A stretch of 64,000 bases of DNA from Mauremys mutica (GCF_020497125.1 NC_059072.1:306608781-306672780); one strand, 5' to 3'; shown: positions 9,209-21,625, counted from the stretch's first letter. A program made the numbers and translations. Notes: a model not told the origin generated them from the letters alone.

Positions 9209-10458
9209 TGTAACCTTTCTGCCAGTCAGCGTTGGCAGCAAATAGGGCCGGGTTCGGTATCTAGGGGTTGCTTTTCAACAATTCAACACAAAACCAGCTC
9301 AAGCCCCAACCCTGTAACCTGGGACAATTACACACCACCCTGGGTGCCTGTAAGAGGCAATACTGCCCCTCTTGCAAGCACAGAGTCTGACTGTAGCAAA
9401 GAAACTTTTAATAAAAAATGGGGAACTAACTCAGCATTAATTTGAGAAAACACTGCAAACAGGGTTCGTAAACACAAACCATGAGCAAAAGACACACCTT
9501 CAAGTAAGTTGGGCAGTGTCCTTTTCCCTCAGGTTCTTAAGTCCAGCAACCAAAAGTCCATTTAATGTGCCCGTCCCGCCTCTGCACCTCACTCACAGTT
9601 GCTGTCCTTGGTCAGTGCAGACCCAGAGGTCAGAGGTGCATCTGCAGAGTTCACCTCCCACCCTGGGTGGAGGGGGGGGTAAGAAGGCACCTTATTCACT
9701 CCACTGCCTAGACACTCGCTCGCTGCTTCTCTTCACTAGCCACCCTGCTGGCCAATCGCTACACCTCTCTGCAGGGCTCCACACTGGTCTTCTCCACTGG
9801 CTACCGTGCCAGCCAATCACCTAGATGTCTGCAGATCCCACCACTTAACACAGCTCTCAGTGATTTCAACTGCTAGGGGGAGAGCCTCACTGCTGGTGCA
9901 CACTGGGCAGTCTCTTGCATCAGAGACACTGTCCCAAAGCAGGTCTAACTCTTAGACCTAGGTATCAGCGATTTCAGCTCTACGGTATATAACAAGACTC
10001 TCAAGTGAGTATAAATTAGCTATGTTATTACACACACATGAGAGAGAGAGAGAGAGAGAGAGAGTCTCAGATGATTTCTAGTACCCTTAAGCAGGGCCCA
10101 AATCACAAGTAGCTGGCCCCCACCCTCTCTCAACTCCCTGGCCTTTGAAACCCATGTCCCCTGTCTAGCAAGTGCCATTTAGTTGAGGGTGAGTCCCTTA
10201 ATCAGGATATGCCAAGCACAGTTCTGCTGCCCTGAATTTACACAACAAGGATAACAACCCTTTATTACTCCTGCCCCAATAACAAGGAGACCAACGATCC
10301 AAAACCAGCCCAAAGTGACCATTTCGGGCAAGCAAGTCCATCATGCTGAGACCCTAGGCAGGGTGGGTGTGCCAATGAAAACAAGATCAGATCCTGAAGT
10401 CCTCTTCCATAGGTCATCACTAGATGTCAGGGGAGATCTTGTTCAGACTCTGCTTACA
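9209..10458 (+). mobile_element. Solo LTR, family A copy 1 (1250 bp)
   Basis: The element starts TGTAACCTTTCTGCCAGTCA and ends GACTCTGCTTACA, giving TG...CA termini. It is flanked by CAAG (9205-9208 and 10459-10462), a 4-bp duplication. It matches the copy at 29059-30413 in the same order throughout: the AAAACCAGCTC block, GCAAGCACAGAGTCT, a variable middle, a GATGTCAGGGGAGATCTT block and the end. A reverse copy is at 37833-39012. No internal retroviral genes are present, so it is a solo LTR left by recombination. A 4-bp duplication fits a class I (gamma-like) endogenous retrovirus, by inference only. Confidence 0.8.
10035..10062 (+). repeat. (AG)n microsatellite
   Basis: About 14 uninterrupted AG units lie inside the solo LTR. 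Confidence 0.9.
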
Positions 10459-10682
10459 CAAGTTTTAAGTTTATTGTAAAAGCTGCTTGAGGGCTATACT
10501 GCAATTGTCCTGGTTGTTCCAAGGCTCAGAAACATTCTTTTGCAGGGAAAAATTAAAGTACATTGTTTTGAATTCCTTGCTTTGTAGTGTACAACCTTAA
10601 GATGTCCTTACCAGTTCTTCTAGGCACCCTAAAATAGAAGATGGGGTGATGTTTCTGCATTTCCTTTTGACACTTTCAGGGT

Positions 10683-10900
10683 CAGGGCCGGTTCCAGGCA
10701 CCAGCTTAGCAAGCAAGTGCTTGGGGCGGCCACTCCAGAGTGGGGCGGCACGTCAAGCTATTCAGTGGCAATTCGGCAGAGGGTCCCTCACTCCCGGTCG
10801 GAGCGAAGGACCTCCCACTGAATTGCCACAGATCGCGATCGCGGCTTCTTTCTTTTTTTTTTGGCTGCTTGGGGTGGCAAAACCCCTGGAGCCGGCCCTG
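10683..10900. mobile_element. Non-autonomous hAT element (218 bp)
   Basis: Perfect 8-bp duplication TTCAGGGT (10675-10682 and 10901-10908). The inverted termini are CAGGGCCGGTTCCAG and CTGGAGCCGGCCCTG. The interior has GCTTGGGGCGGC and a T-run. It is the same family as 22576-22807 and related to 53647-53950 and 54396-54751 by the right terminus. No coding. Confidence 0.93.
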
Positions 10901-11049
10901 TTCAGGGTTAGTTAATTGATAATTAAGTCAAGGGTGGTACTAATTTGTACTTATTCCCATTTCATAGCTTCTTAGGACTTGTCACCATGAAAAAGAGAAT
11001 GGGAACAGTACATGGCATGAAAATGCATGCAGTTACTGCCCTACCTTTG

Positions 11050-11665
11050 GGTTTTTGTTACAGGATGCTAGAAAACCTTTACCAATGATCTGGAAGTAAA
11101 TATAAAATCAATGCTAATAAAATATGCAGATGACAGAATGTCTACCACCCTGCCAGTCTATGTTGAGGACAGAACAATCATACAGAGCAAGCTGGACCAC
11201 TTAGTAAGCTGGGCCCATTCAAACAAAATTTATTTCAATACAGCCAATGCAAGACTATACATCTGGAACAAAGAATCCAGGCCATACCTACAGAATGGGG
11301 ACCCGTATCCTGGAAAGCGGCAACTCTGAAAATGATTTAGGGGTTGTAACGGACAAACTCAACATGAGCTCCCAGTGTGATATTGTGGCAAAAAGGGCTA
11401 ATGTAAGTCTTTGATGTATAAACAGGTGAGCAGCGAGTAGGAGAAAGGAGGTAATCTTTACCTCTGTATACAACATTGAGAGAGATAGTGGATTAGTGTG
11501 TTCAGTTATGGTGTCCACATTTTAAAAAGGATGTTGAAAAATTAGAGAAAGTGCAGAGAAGACGAAAAATGATTTGAGGGCTGGACAAAATATCTTACAG
11601 TGATTTAAGTAGCTCAATCTGTTTAGTTTATCAAAAAGACTATTGGGATTTGAGGGGTCACTCTC
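11050..11665 (+). pseudogene. CR1 RT and thumb fragment (decayed)
   Basis: Forward reading gives FTNDLEVNIKSMLIKYADDR (FINDL...KFADDTK), a linker, then in other frames GVVTDKLNMSSQCDIVAKRA (DLGVVVDHKLNMSQQC..AKKA) and a weak match to [10 protein letters not shown]...W.P. Stops and frameshifts are frequent. The open piece is 11111-11329. It ends against a second CR1 copy at 11680. Confidence 0.7.
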
Positions 11666-11679
11666 ATAGGACAAAAAGA

Positions 11680-12118
11680 TAGTTCAGACCCAGGCGGACT
11701 GCGAAGAACTACAGAAGAATCTCTCAAAACTGGATGATTGGGCAACAAAATGGCAGATGAAATTTAATGTTGATAAATGCAAAGTAATGCACATTGGAAA
11801 ACATAATCCCAACTATACATATAACATGATGGTGTCTAAATTAGCTGTTACCACTCAAGAAAGACATCTTGGACTCATTGCGGATAGTTCTCTGAAAACA
11901 TCCACTCAAAGTGCAGTGGCCGTCAAAAAAGAACAGAATGCTGGGAATAATTAGGGAAGGGATAGATAATAGGACAGAAGATATCATGTTGCCTTATATA
12001 AATCCATGGTATGCCCACATCTTGAATACTGAATGCAGATGTGGTTGCCCCATCTCTAAAAAGATATATTGGAATTGGAAAAGGTTCAGAAAAGGATAAC
12101 AAAAATGATTAGGGGTAT
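11680..12118 (+). pseudogene. CR1 C-terminal RT/thumb fragment, close to the 24-28 kb CR1
   Basis: The product includes [33 protein letters not shown] and REGIDNRTEDIMLP, nearly the same as residues 750-870 of the open ORF2 at 24084-27059. An internal frameshift occurs near 11950. It is truncated on both sides: the left joins another CR1, the right a GC-rich hAT-like piece. Confidence 0.75.
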
Positions 12119-12305
12119 GGGCGGTGAGGAGGAGCACAGTGGGTGGACAGGTGGGTAAGGAGGCAAGCAGCGGCTGGGCGAGCGGTGAGGAGGAGAGCAG
12201 CGAATGGGCAGGCGGTGAGCAGGCAAGCACACCAGGTGGATGGCGAGGAGACTAGCAGGGAGGCTGATTTGTCCCAGGCCCCGCACCCCCATAGGGACGG
12301 CCCTG
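12119..12305. mobile_element. GC-rich hAT-like fragment
   Basis: The piece has short imperfect repeats of GGTGAG-GAGCA/GGCAAGCA type and ends CATAGGGACGGCCCTG, which resembles a hAT terminus. The left terminus and target duplication were not found. Confidence 0.3.
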
Positions 12306-12436
12306 GGGGGATGGTTTAATTATGTCGATGGGAGAGCTCTCTCCCACCAGCGTAGAGCGGCTACACGGGAGATCTTACGAGGCGCAGCTGCATAGGTACA
12401 GCTGTGCTGCTATAAAGTCTCTAGTGTAGACATGGC
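12306..12436. mobile_element. Right-end fragment of a Harbinger-like MITE
   Basis: The right end TCTCTAGTGTAGACATGGC is the inverse of the GCC(T/A)TGTCTACAC terminus seen in the elements at 41395-42342 and 35981-36275. GATGGGAGAGCTCTCTCCCA is also typical of the family. The left end is missing. Confidence 0.5.
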
Positions 12437-12652
12437 TTTAGTATGTGTGGTTTTGGCATGTTGGGGCATCATTCAAAGAGCACAAAGTTAAGGTTGCACT
12501 TCAGGGGTGGCATGTACTTTAAGTCTCTGTTTCCTGGTTTTCAGAGATTTAAGTTTAACCATTGGCTTCAGTGGGACTGCTCAGGTGTGTAAAGTTAAGC
12601 ACAAGCATAAGTCTTTGAAGGATCAGGCCATGTAATTTGCCACTGGCAAGTT
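12437..12652. other. Old interspersed repeat remnant
   Basis: CTTCAGTGGGACTGCTCA with TAAAGTTAAGCACA resembles a short repeat also seen near 52500-52610. No gene is visible. Confidence 0.3.
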
Positions 12653-13020
12653 ATAGAATCATAGAATCTCAGGGTTGGAAGGGACCTCAGGAGGTCATCT
12701 AGTCCAACCCCCTGCTCAAAGCAGGACCAAACCCAACTAAATCATCCCAGCCAGGGCTTTGTCAAGCCTGACCTTAAAAACCTCTAAGGAAGGAGATTCC
12801 ACTACCTCCCTAGGTAACCCATTCCAGTTCTTCACCACCCTATTAGTGAAAAAGTTTTTCCTAATGTCCAACCTAAACCTCCCTCTCTGCAACTTGAGAC
12901 CATTACTCCTTGTTCTGTCATCTTCTACCACTGAGAACAGTCTAGATCCATCCTCTTTGGAACCCCCTTTCAGGTAGTTGAAAGCAGCTATCAAATCCCC
13001 CCTCATTCTTCTCCTATTAC
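12653..13020 (-). mobile_element. CR1 3' end with ORF2 C-terminus
   Basis: Leftward open frame 12737-13006 reads [36 protein letters not shown] and [20 protein letters not shown], the last ~90 residues of CR1 ORF2. The 3' UTR ends in the repeated tail GATTCTATGATTCTAT (as ATAGAATCATAGAATC on plus). It is 5'-truncated; the tail repeat marks the true 3' end. Confidence 0.85.
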
Positions 13021-15490
13021 AGAACTCCAGAAGAGTAACAAGCAGGTTTTCATTTTTATATATATTTTTTTTGTTTGAGATTGTTTGGTTTTTTTAAATG
13101 CAGTAACTTGAGCTTAGAAATTCAAAATTTTCTAGATAGAAAAGTCCTTGAATCTTGATTGATATTTACTTTGATTCCCACAGATCCCTGAAGCATCCTT
13201 ACTTTTGGTTTGTTTGCCTTGGGGCTTGCCAAAAACACACTTTTTCCTGGCTCAAATCCTATATGCTCCCTCATCTACTCAGCTTTCGGGGCCCCAGGAT
13301 TCCATCACTGGCCTAATGATCTTCTGATTGATGCAGGAGCTTCAATTTTGGTTATTGCTTGTATGGAGAAGAAACCCAGCTCTACATCTGCTTCCTGTGG
13401 TAGGGAGCATGAGCCCCACACTGGTAAACTAAGGGTTATTGAGCAGCTCTGGGCCCAGAAGGCCCTGCCAAGCTGCACCTGCTGAGCATGCTCACAGTGG
13501 TGGCTGAGCTCAAAAGGGAGCAACTCAGTTCAGTCAGGGTGGACAGAGCAGGGGAGCAGTTGTGCACTGCAAGCTCCCTCAGAGAAGCCACTGGGGCTTC
13601 ACACGGCCGGGACCATACCTCATTGCCAAGCCACCGCAGGCCTTCATCTGCAGGAACTGAGAACGATAGGCCACGACTGATAGAGGAAAACTCTCTGGAA
13701 CACAATCAGAAAGGGCTCCAGGGGGAATCCAGATGCAGACCATTGGCAGCAGTGGAGGAACTGAAGCCAGGGTAGGAAGTGGCCCAGGGAGCAGGCCCTC
13801 TGGCCATACAACTGAACTGTTACTCATAGTGCCCTGGGTCAGAACCCAGTGAAACAGGGAGGCCTCGGTTTCCCTATCCATGGCTGTTGACTTTCGCCGC
13901 TAGGCGACGCAGCCACTGACTCTCGTCACAAGGAGGTGTTGCCAGGTTTGGACTTCAACCTCCTGACACTTCCTCAGATGCATCTTTGTGTGATGCAGGT
14001 TGGCAAAAGTTTATGGGGTTATTTCTTGTTTCTCCAATGATAATGTCAGCAGAAAATTGAGATTTACTCCAGCAGACTGTCTCCTCATTTAAGAAAAGAG
14101 TTTGTAACTTTGGGAATTAGTCTGTCCACATGCAGAGAGGTATTTTGGAGGCCTTACCGAGATGCAGTCTTCTTACAACAGATGTTGTTTAAAAAAAAAT
14201 TAACGCATGCAGCCAAATGGTGCCCACAGCTGCATACTTTCAGCCCCCACTGAAGTCAATGAGAGTTACATGCATTTACCTCATGTAAAATTTGGCCAAT
14301 AATACATAAATGTGAGAAGAATTAACTGAAAATATATTCAGTGTTATAAATATCAGCATCATCAGCTGCTGACCAATTGCTTTAGGAAGCAACAGAGCTG
14401 AATTTGAAAGCCTTTAGAATCAGGGCAATCACAGGAATTCTGCCAGAACATTAGCTCTAGTGGTAATAGCAGGTGCGGATGTCATGACTTGCCAACTTAG
14501 AGGCACGTAAACTGCTTTATATTCTTGTCCCACTTATATTAGTCAAGTACTTAAGCTCTTTAATTTTACAGGACAAGTGTGTACTTAAAAACTTTATTTC
14601 TGTGCAGAAATCTCCAATGTATTCATCACTTTTTGTACCTCTTTTTTTGGCCAGTTTGCCAAACGCTGAGTCATAGACCCATATTCTACTATTTCCATTG
14701 CTGCACAGCAATTACACAGTCTATCAGGAAATTATATTTGTTGTTTAATCAGCAGGGGAACCAGCCATTCATGAGACACTGAAGCAGCAGCCTGGGCAAA
14801 AAGATGATGATGTAAGTGAGGGATGAGAGGATCTGATCCACTTAAATGTTGATGTATACTTACATAGCTGAAACTTTGGAAATCATTGTGGAAAGTCTTT
14901 CTTTCTTTCTTTGTTATTACACTTTTTACTTTTAAAAAAGTGTTTCTCTCTTTTGTATTAGAGATGGACCAAACCCTTATACTTTTATCTGAGTCTCCGA
15001 AATTTTACAGGTTTGGAATAAATAGAACCTGGATCTAAAAACCAACCCCAGTTGAGATTTTGCATAATGAAAAGCTCCTAATTTGTCTATTACGGAGATG
15101 GAATGCTACCAAAAACTTTTCCCCCCTAAACTCTCTGCTGATTCTGGTCAAATGGATTCTGGACCCATCCTACTCCAACGTTGGTTTTACCAAAGCTAAA
15201 GCTGACCAACAAGTTTCTACAAAACATGGCTACCTTGGAACCATCTCTACCCAGCACTGCAAGACAGTCTTTCCTGTCAAAATATTACCACTTGAATGAA
15301 AAAAGGGCCATACTAAAAGATGGCCCCATAATCTTCCCAAAAGTTACTTATATAAAATCAGATTTTAAAAGTTCCAAGAGTGAAAGGAACAAAAATACAA
15401 TAATCCATGTCTGCTTCTAGAGAACTGTAAAATGCTTTAAAGAAAACAGCGATTAATGCCGTCTAGAAAAGTATAAATATAAAGAGCAAT
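13021..15490. other. No gene recognised
   Basis: About 2.5 kb without a convincing gene. 13440-13960 is GC-richer and resembles LTR-type sequence (CCCTGGGTCAGAACCCAGTG near 13845), but has no defined ends. A (CTTT)n run lies near 14900. Short frames are not supported by motifs. Confidence 0.5.
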
Positions 15491-16282
15491 TGTCAGGGTT
15501 CCCTCCACACTCTGAACTCTGGGGTACAGATGTGGGGACCCGCATGAAAGACCCCCTAAGCTTATTTCTACCAGCTTAGGTCAAAACTTCCCCAAGGCAC
15601 AAATCCTTGGGGAAGTATTGGACAGTATTGCTGCCACCACCAAGTGATTTAGATACAAATCCAGGAAAAAGGGCCACTTGGAGTCCCTATTTTCCCAAAA
15701 TATTCCTCCAAGTCCCTTCACCCCCTTTCCTGGGGAGGCTTAAGAATAATATATTAACCATTGGTTACAAAGTGAGCATAGATCAAACCCCTGGGTTTTT
15801 AGGACACTAAAAACCAATCAGGTTCTTAAAAGAAGAACTTTATTATAAAGAAAAAAGTAAAAGAAATACCTCTGTAAAATCAGGATGAAAGGTAATTTTA
15901 CAGGGTAATAAAACTATTTAAAACACAGAGGATTCCCCTCTAGGCTCAACTTCAAAGTTACAAAAACAGGAATAAACCTCCCTCTTAGCATAGGGAAAAT
16001 TCACAAGCTAAAGCAAAAGATAATCTAACGCATTTCCTTGCTATTACTTACAATTTCTGTAATGTTATATGTATTATTTCAGTAGGAGCTGGGTTACCTG
16101 CTTGGTCTCTCTGTCTCTAACCAGAGGGAACAAACAAAGAGAGCACAAACAAAACCTCCCCTCCCCCACTCCCAGACTTCAGTAACTTCTTTCCTTATTG
16201 GTCCTTTTGATCAGGTGCCAGCCAGGTTATTTGAGCTTCTTAACCCCTTACAGGTGCTACCCTTAGCTGTATGTTTATGACA
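15491..16282 (+). mobile_element. Solo LTR, family B (792 bp)
   Basis: Starts TGTCAGGGTTCCCTCC and ends GTATGTTTATGACA, so the ends are TGTCA...TGACA. Perfect 5-bp duplication GCAAT at 15486-15490 and 16283-16287. No internal coding region. I recall this as an abundant turtle LTR; a 5-bp duplication is compatible with Ty3/Gypsy or some ERV classes. Confidence 0.88.
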
Positions 16283-17105
16283 GCAATTCATCCAGAAAGC
16301 AGTCCTGAGATGAGGGGAGAAGTGTCATGAAATTAAATTCCAAGATATTTCAGTAGATGCAGAACCCTAAAGTTTGTGGGAAAACTAAGGCATCCTAACA
16401 CTTAGTAAAGAATCTCATCACTTCCTTAAACTTATTCTACAGAGTTTGCACTAAAACAAGCTCACTAGAATATCACTCTCAGAGCTCTCTGCTAAAATAT
16501 TGGCCTTAATTTTATCTACAAGCAGCTGTCACCGAAAATATGATTTGTCACATCGTCCACCTTAAATTGCACTGCATCTATCATGGAAGTTACAAGATTT
16601 TCATTAGTAAAGATCTGCTTAGTGGCTACTCATCCCTTGTTCTTTGCTGTAGTGAAATGACGAGGCCACAGCAGATCAATATGTTATGCTATCATCAGAT
16701 GCTGCTTTTTTTCTTTCTAGCCAAGGCAACAATTTATTCCATGCCCACAAATATAGTCCCCATTCCCGTTATTCTTTCCATTGGTGTCAGCAGCTATAGT
16801 TTGGAAGTAGAGAATCATCTTTTCCATTTTGATCTTACAATCTGGAGATCATTTTCTTTGCAAAGTCCTCAACAAGATCTTTATCAATGGGAAAACTCAG
16901 TATCTTGCTACAGCATGATTTGCTTTTGTTTGATTTTCCTAACACAGGAATCCTTTAGAGATGCAAATATATTTTCCCTTTAAAATGATAACCTTAATGC
17001 TGTATAAAGTTTTCTGAGCATTATGATAAGAAAAATTAAACATGTGATTAAAGTTAGTAACATCTCATTGGTGGGTCCAGTAGGAATTTGAATTCTATAT
17101 GCATC
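16283..17105. other. No gene recognised
   Basis: AT-rich sequence. The 147-residue frame at 16540-16983 shows no domain, no codon pattern and no relatives I know, so it is not called. Confidence 0.5.
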
Positions 17106-17109
17106 CAGC

Positions 17110-17535
17110 CTGTATTCTGCTTGAAATATTTTATTTTATTATATCTAGTATTACTTTTTATATTATGGTAATGCATAGGATCGCCAAATGAGATCATGGC
17201 CCCATTGTGCTAGGCACTGTGCAGACATGTAGTGAGAGACACTTTCTGACCAAAAGAGTTTACTATCTGAATAAACAAGACTGACAAAGGAGATGAAAAA
17301 GAGGTACAGAGAGGCAAGGGATCACATTTTTAAAGGTATTTAGAGTCTGAAGATGTAGGTAGGTGCCCAGTGGGATTTTCAGAAGTGCATAAGTGCCTAA
17401 CTCCCTTAGGCATCTAGGTGCTTCTGAAAATCCCACTAGGTATCTACATCTTCAGACACCTAAGTATGTTTAAAACTCTGACCTTGAGTGACTGGCTCAA
17501 GGTCACTCAGCAAGTCAGTGGAAGCAGGTAGCATT
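17110..17535 (+). repeat. Ancient SINE/LINE-tail repeat interrupted by a palindrome
   Basis: CATGGCCCCATTGTGCTAGG, then a CACTGTGCAGACA and AGAGTTTACTATCTGA block, then GGCTCAAGGTCACTCAGCAA near 17497, match in order a common amniote interspersed repeat of MIR/CORE-like type. Between them lies a palindrome (17346-17456). Family name not certain. Confidence 0.5.
17346..17456. repeat. Imperfect palindrome (111 bp)
   Basis: TCTGAAGATGTAGGTAGGTG... on the left pairs with ...AGGTATCTACATCTTCAGA on the right; GGGATTTTCAGAAG pairs with CTTCTGAAAATCCC; the centre is GTGCCTAACTCCCTTAGGCA. It can fold almost end to end. Likely a small foldback MITE or an internal hairpin of the surrounding repeat. Confidence 0.75.
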
Positions 17536-19918
17536 TGTCACAATGCATGAAGGTACAAGGAGTCACTGGACTCAGTGTTCAAATGACGCCAGTAAAACTG
17601 CATGGGGGCCATTATGAAATTTGCAGGAAGGCTACAAGTGGAAAATAAATTGACACAGGTCCAGAAATTTTCCTGTAGCCACAATAAGATAGCAGCAGCG
17701 TCATCAGGGACATGACCATTTCCTTTCATCCTGCAGTTCCTGTCATGCAGGTTGGAGGCTAATCCTCTAAAATTTCCATTTCCCTACTAGTTGCAATTGC
17801 ACTGGGATTGCTGGGGCTGTAGTTTAGTTTATTTTGGGGGCTTGTTTGTTTTAAAAAGGCAGCTTGTTTACTCAGATGCTCAGTATATACAGTATCTGCT
17901 GAGGTGATGATCATTGTCTGTTTCTGAAAGAGCCCACAATGTGTTAGATGCTTTCCAAACTAAAAAGAAGGAACAGTATCAAGGGGATAGACTAAAGTTC
18001 TGGAAGTCAGTACAAATCCCAGCCAAGCTACTGACTCACACTGACTGTATGAACATGAGTAATTCACTAGGCTTCCTTTTGCCTCAGTCAGTTTAGCTGG
18101 AAAACTGAGTCATGGCTGGACTTCACTGAATCCAGGTGTAATAACTGAGGTGAACTTTCTGGAATAAATGAATTGGTCTGTAGCCCTTAAACTCCCCTTC
18201 AGCACGATACAGTGCTGATTGCTCCAAGGGGATGGGTGGGGCAAGAGTGACATAAGCCCCCACTTACTGTGGAGTCTGTGCAATTTCCCGTTGAATGAAT
18301 GGGACAGACGTGGTTCCACTCTCTCGCACTGTGGGAGTGCTATGTTTCAGTGGCTGGTCCTCCACTTGTATTTGTCCATAATACAGAACACATGATTGAT
18401 GCCAGGACAAGTAAAAGTGTGTTATAAGAGTAAAAAACATCCTGAGACTGTGGTGCACCAAAGTCATTAATTGTTCATTTATGGCAAAAGAGTTCAAAAA
18501 GAAAATAAAAAGCATGACCACCTCCAGACTATATAGTGAGAACATAGCCAATCCTGAGGCGACTCCTCAAACAGGAGTTGTGATTCTCCTAGAACAAATG
18601 AAGCCTGATTATTCTTTCACTGATGCTGCTGTAAATCACAAGTAACTCCACTGCAATCCAAGCAGTTATGCTGGTGTCAAACTGGTATAAGTGAGAGGAG
18701 AATCAGGCCCATAGTTTTCGGTTAAGCACCTAAAGGCTTTCTGTACAATGAGGTCTTGAGTAAATGATAGTCAATGTAGTTACTATCATTACAAACTAAT
18801 ACAGTGAATATACATGGGCTGAGTGGTCAAAGTTTTTGAAGGAGGCACCCCCACCCAAAGTTGCCTTCCAAATCCATATTTAGGCACTTAAATATAAGCT
18901 GTCAGATTTTTAGAAGTGCTATGTATCCGTAAATCCCACTGCAGCCAATGGCAGTTGCAGATTCTCAGCTATCTAGCTCAAAGTATATTGTGATATTATG
19001 CATCTAAGTCTTGCTCAGTAGAAATGTGATTGACTAGAATGGGTAATAGTAACACTGTACTACTTACAGGAGTTTTCTGGATGAAACAATAATGGCCCAA
19101 ATGCTGTCTGTGGAGGAAACCTCACATACCACAGTGTCTATGGATTCCACAAACTGTCATTTGCAGAGATTCCACCAAACTGTTCCATAGGGTGGAAATT
19201 TGCCCTCCTTCGGCAGAAGTGGGAAGGAGTTTGACACCTGCCCTATACCCCCAACCTGTGGATTTTCTGAGAGCCTTGCAGACCTCAGGCTATAGTATCT
19301 GCACAGGCCAGGAGCAACCATTCAAAGCCCCAAGGCCTCCACAGTTTTTCCTGATACTGCAAGCGTCTCCAACCACCATGATGACTTTCAAGATACAGAA
19401 GGAGAGTTACTCTTGGTTCATCTAGGGCTATATGGCTGGATTGCTATTCCAAAATCTGCCTTGATCCAAGGGACACCTGTCACTAAGACCCCCAGCCCAA
19501 AGACACCATGCAGAAAGGATTCTGCACTGCCTAAAGAGGTAAAGGAAATATGCAGCTTGTAGCATGTGATCTAATGCTCCTGCATAGTAAACACACATAT
19601 TAACACAATCCTGAAACCAGCTGTTTAAAGTATCATTATATTTCATTGGCTGACTTAATTACCCTCTCCATTATGTCCAGTCATTTCTTTGCTCCCTTCT
19701 CATACCCTTAACTCTGCCCCATTGGTCACCTTGTTCCTGAGTCTTGAAAAACTTCTCTTCCCATCCCCTAATGATCTCTCACCTCCAACACATTTTTTTA
19801 TTCCTTGCTTCCTATCACTGATAAATGACAACCCTATCTTGGATGCCACATTCTTTAAGTGTTATAGTGTGTAAATTCAATTTATATCATAAGGTGTTAG
19901 AAGCAGGGGCCAAATTAA
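17536..19918. other. No gene recognised; one old repeat
   Basis: 18620-18715 carries the CTGTAAATCACAAGTAACTC / GGTATAAGTGAGAGGAGAAT pattern of an old amniote repeat. The rest is unique-looking sequence with no supported gene. Confidence 0.5.
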
Positions 19919-20150
19919 TCTTCAGGTAGTATACATGGGAATAGCGTGAGCATATAGGGACAAAATCAGGAAAGCCAAGACAAAGAATGAGTTACAGCTG
20001 TCAAGTAATGTTAGAGACAACATTAAGAGGCTCTTCAAATATGTCAGGCAAAAAAGAAAGATGAAGAACAGTGTTGGTCCACTGCCTAATGGAGAAGGTG
20101 AGCTGGTAACGGAAAATGACAGGAAGGCAGAGCTGCTCAATGCCTACTTT
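19919..20150 (+). mobile_element. CR1 linker fragment
   Basis: Forward AAAATCAGGAAAGCCAAGAC, GAGTTACAGCTG...AATGTTAGAGACAAC and TAACGGAAAATGACAGGAAG match the region between endonuclease and RT of the CR1 at 30600-30850. It is cut by the opposite-strand CR1 whose tail begins at 20151. Confidence 0.75.
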
Positions 20151-20631
20151 CATAGAATCATAGAATATCAGGGTTAGAAGGGACCTCAGGAGGTCATCTA
20201 GTCCAACCCCCTGCTCAAAGCAGGACCAATCCCCAACTAAATCATCCCAGCCAAGACTTTGTCAAACCTGACCTTAAAAACCTCTAAGGAAAGAGATTCT
20301 ACCACCTCCCTAGATAACCCATTCCAATGCTTCTCCACCCTCCTAGTAAAAAAGTTTTTCCTAATATCCAACCCAAACCTCCCACACTGCAACTTGAAAC
20401 TGTTTCTCTTTGTTCTGTCATCTGGTACCACTGAGAACAGTCTAGATCCAACCTCTTTGGAACCCCCTTTCAGGTAGTTGAAAGCAGTTATCAAATCCCC
20501 CCTCATTCTTCTCTTCTGCAGACTAAACAATCCAGTTCCCTCAGCCTCTCCTCATAAGTCATGTGCTCCAGCCCTCTAATAATTTTTGTTGCCCTCCGCT
20601 GGACTCTTTCCAATTTTTCCACATCCTTCTT

Positions 20632-21625
20632 TTAGTGTGGGGCCCAAAACTGGACACAGTATTCCCGATGAGGCCTCACCAATGCCGAATAGAGGGGAAT
20701 GATCACGTCCCTCAATCTGCTGGCAATGCCCCTATTTATACAGCCCAAAATGCCGTTGGCCTTCTTGGCAACAAGTGCACACTCTTGACTCATATCTAGC
20801 TTCTTGTCCACTGTAACCCCTAGGTCCTTTTCTGCAGAACTGCTGTCTAGCCATTCAGTCCCTAGTCTGTAGCAGTGCATGGGATTCTTCCATCCTAAGT
20901 GCAGGACTCTGCACTTGTCCTTGTTGAGCTTCATCAGATTTCTTTTGGCCCAATCCTCTAATTTGTCTAGGTCCCTCTGTATCCTATTCCTACCCTCCAA
21001 TGTATCTACCACTCCTCCCAGTTTAGTGTCATCTGCAAACTTGCTGAGGGTGCAGTCCATGCCATCCTCCAGATCATTAATGAAGATATTGAACAAAACC
21101 GGCCCCAGGACTGACCCTTGGGGCACTCCGCTTGATACCGGCTGCCAACTAGACATGGAGCCATTGATCACTACCAGTTGAGCCCGACGATCTAGCCAGC
21201 TTTCTATGCACCTTATAGTCCATCCATTCATCCAGCCCATACTTCTTTAACTTGCTGGCAAGAATACTGTGGGAGACCATATCAAAAGCTTTGCTAAAGT
21301 CAAGGAATAACACGTCCACTGCTTTCCCCTCATCCACAGAGCCAATTATTTCATCATAGAAGGCAATTAGTTTAGTCAGGCATGACTTGCCGTTGGTGAA
21401 TCCATGCTGACTGTTCTTGATCACTTTCCTCTCCCCTAAGTGCATCAGAATTGATTCCTTGAGGACCTGCTCCATGATTTTTCCAGGGACTGAGGTGAGG
21501 TTGACTGACCTGTAGTTCCCCAGGTCCTCTTCCTTACCTTTTTTAAAGATGGGCACTATATTAGACTTTTTCCAGTCATCCGGGACCTCCCCCAATCGCC
21601 GCGAGTTATCAGAGATAATGGCCAA
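20632..21625 (-). pseudogene. CR1 ORF2 reverse transcriptase (frameshifted)
   Basis: Two overlapping open frames, 21149-21625 and 20632-21240, together cover RT blocks 1-7: [76 protein letters not shown] (catalytic aspartates present) and [14 protein letters not shown] frameshift near 21200 separates them. It was functional when inserted and has decayed since. Confidence 0.85.

Noticed and set aside
13436..13881. Frames of 89-100 residues on both strands
   Set aside because: No motif, mutually overlapping; sequence looks LTR-like but ends were not found.
16540..16983. 147-residue plus-strand frame
   Set aside because: Longest frame in an anonymous region, but no domain, start context or relative recognised.
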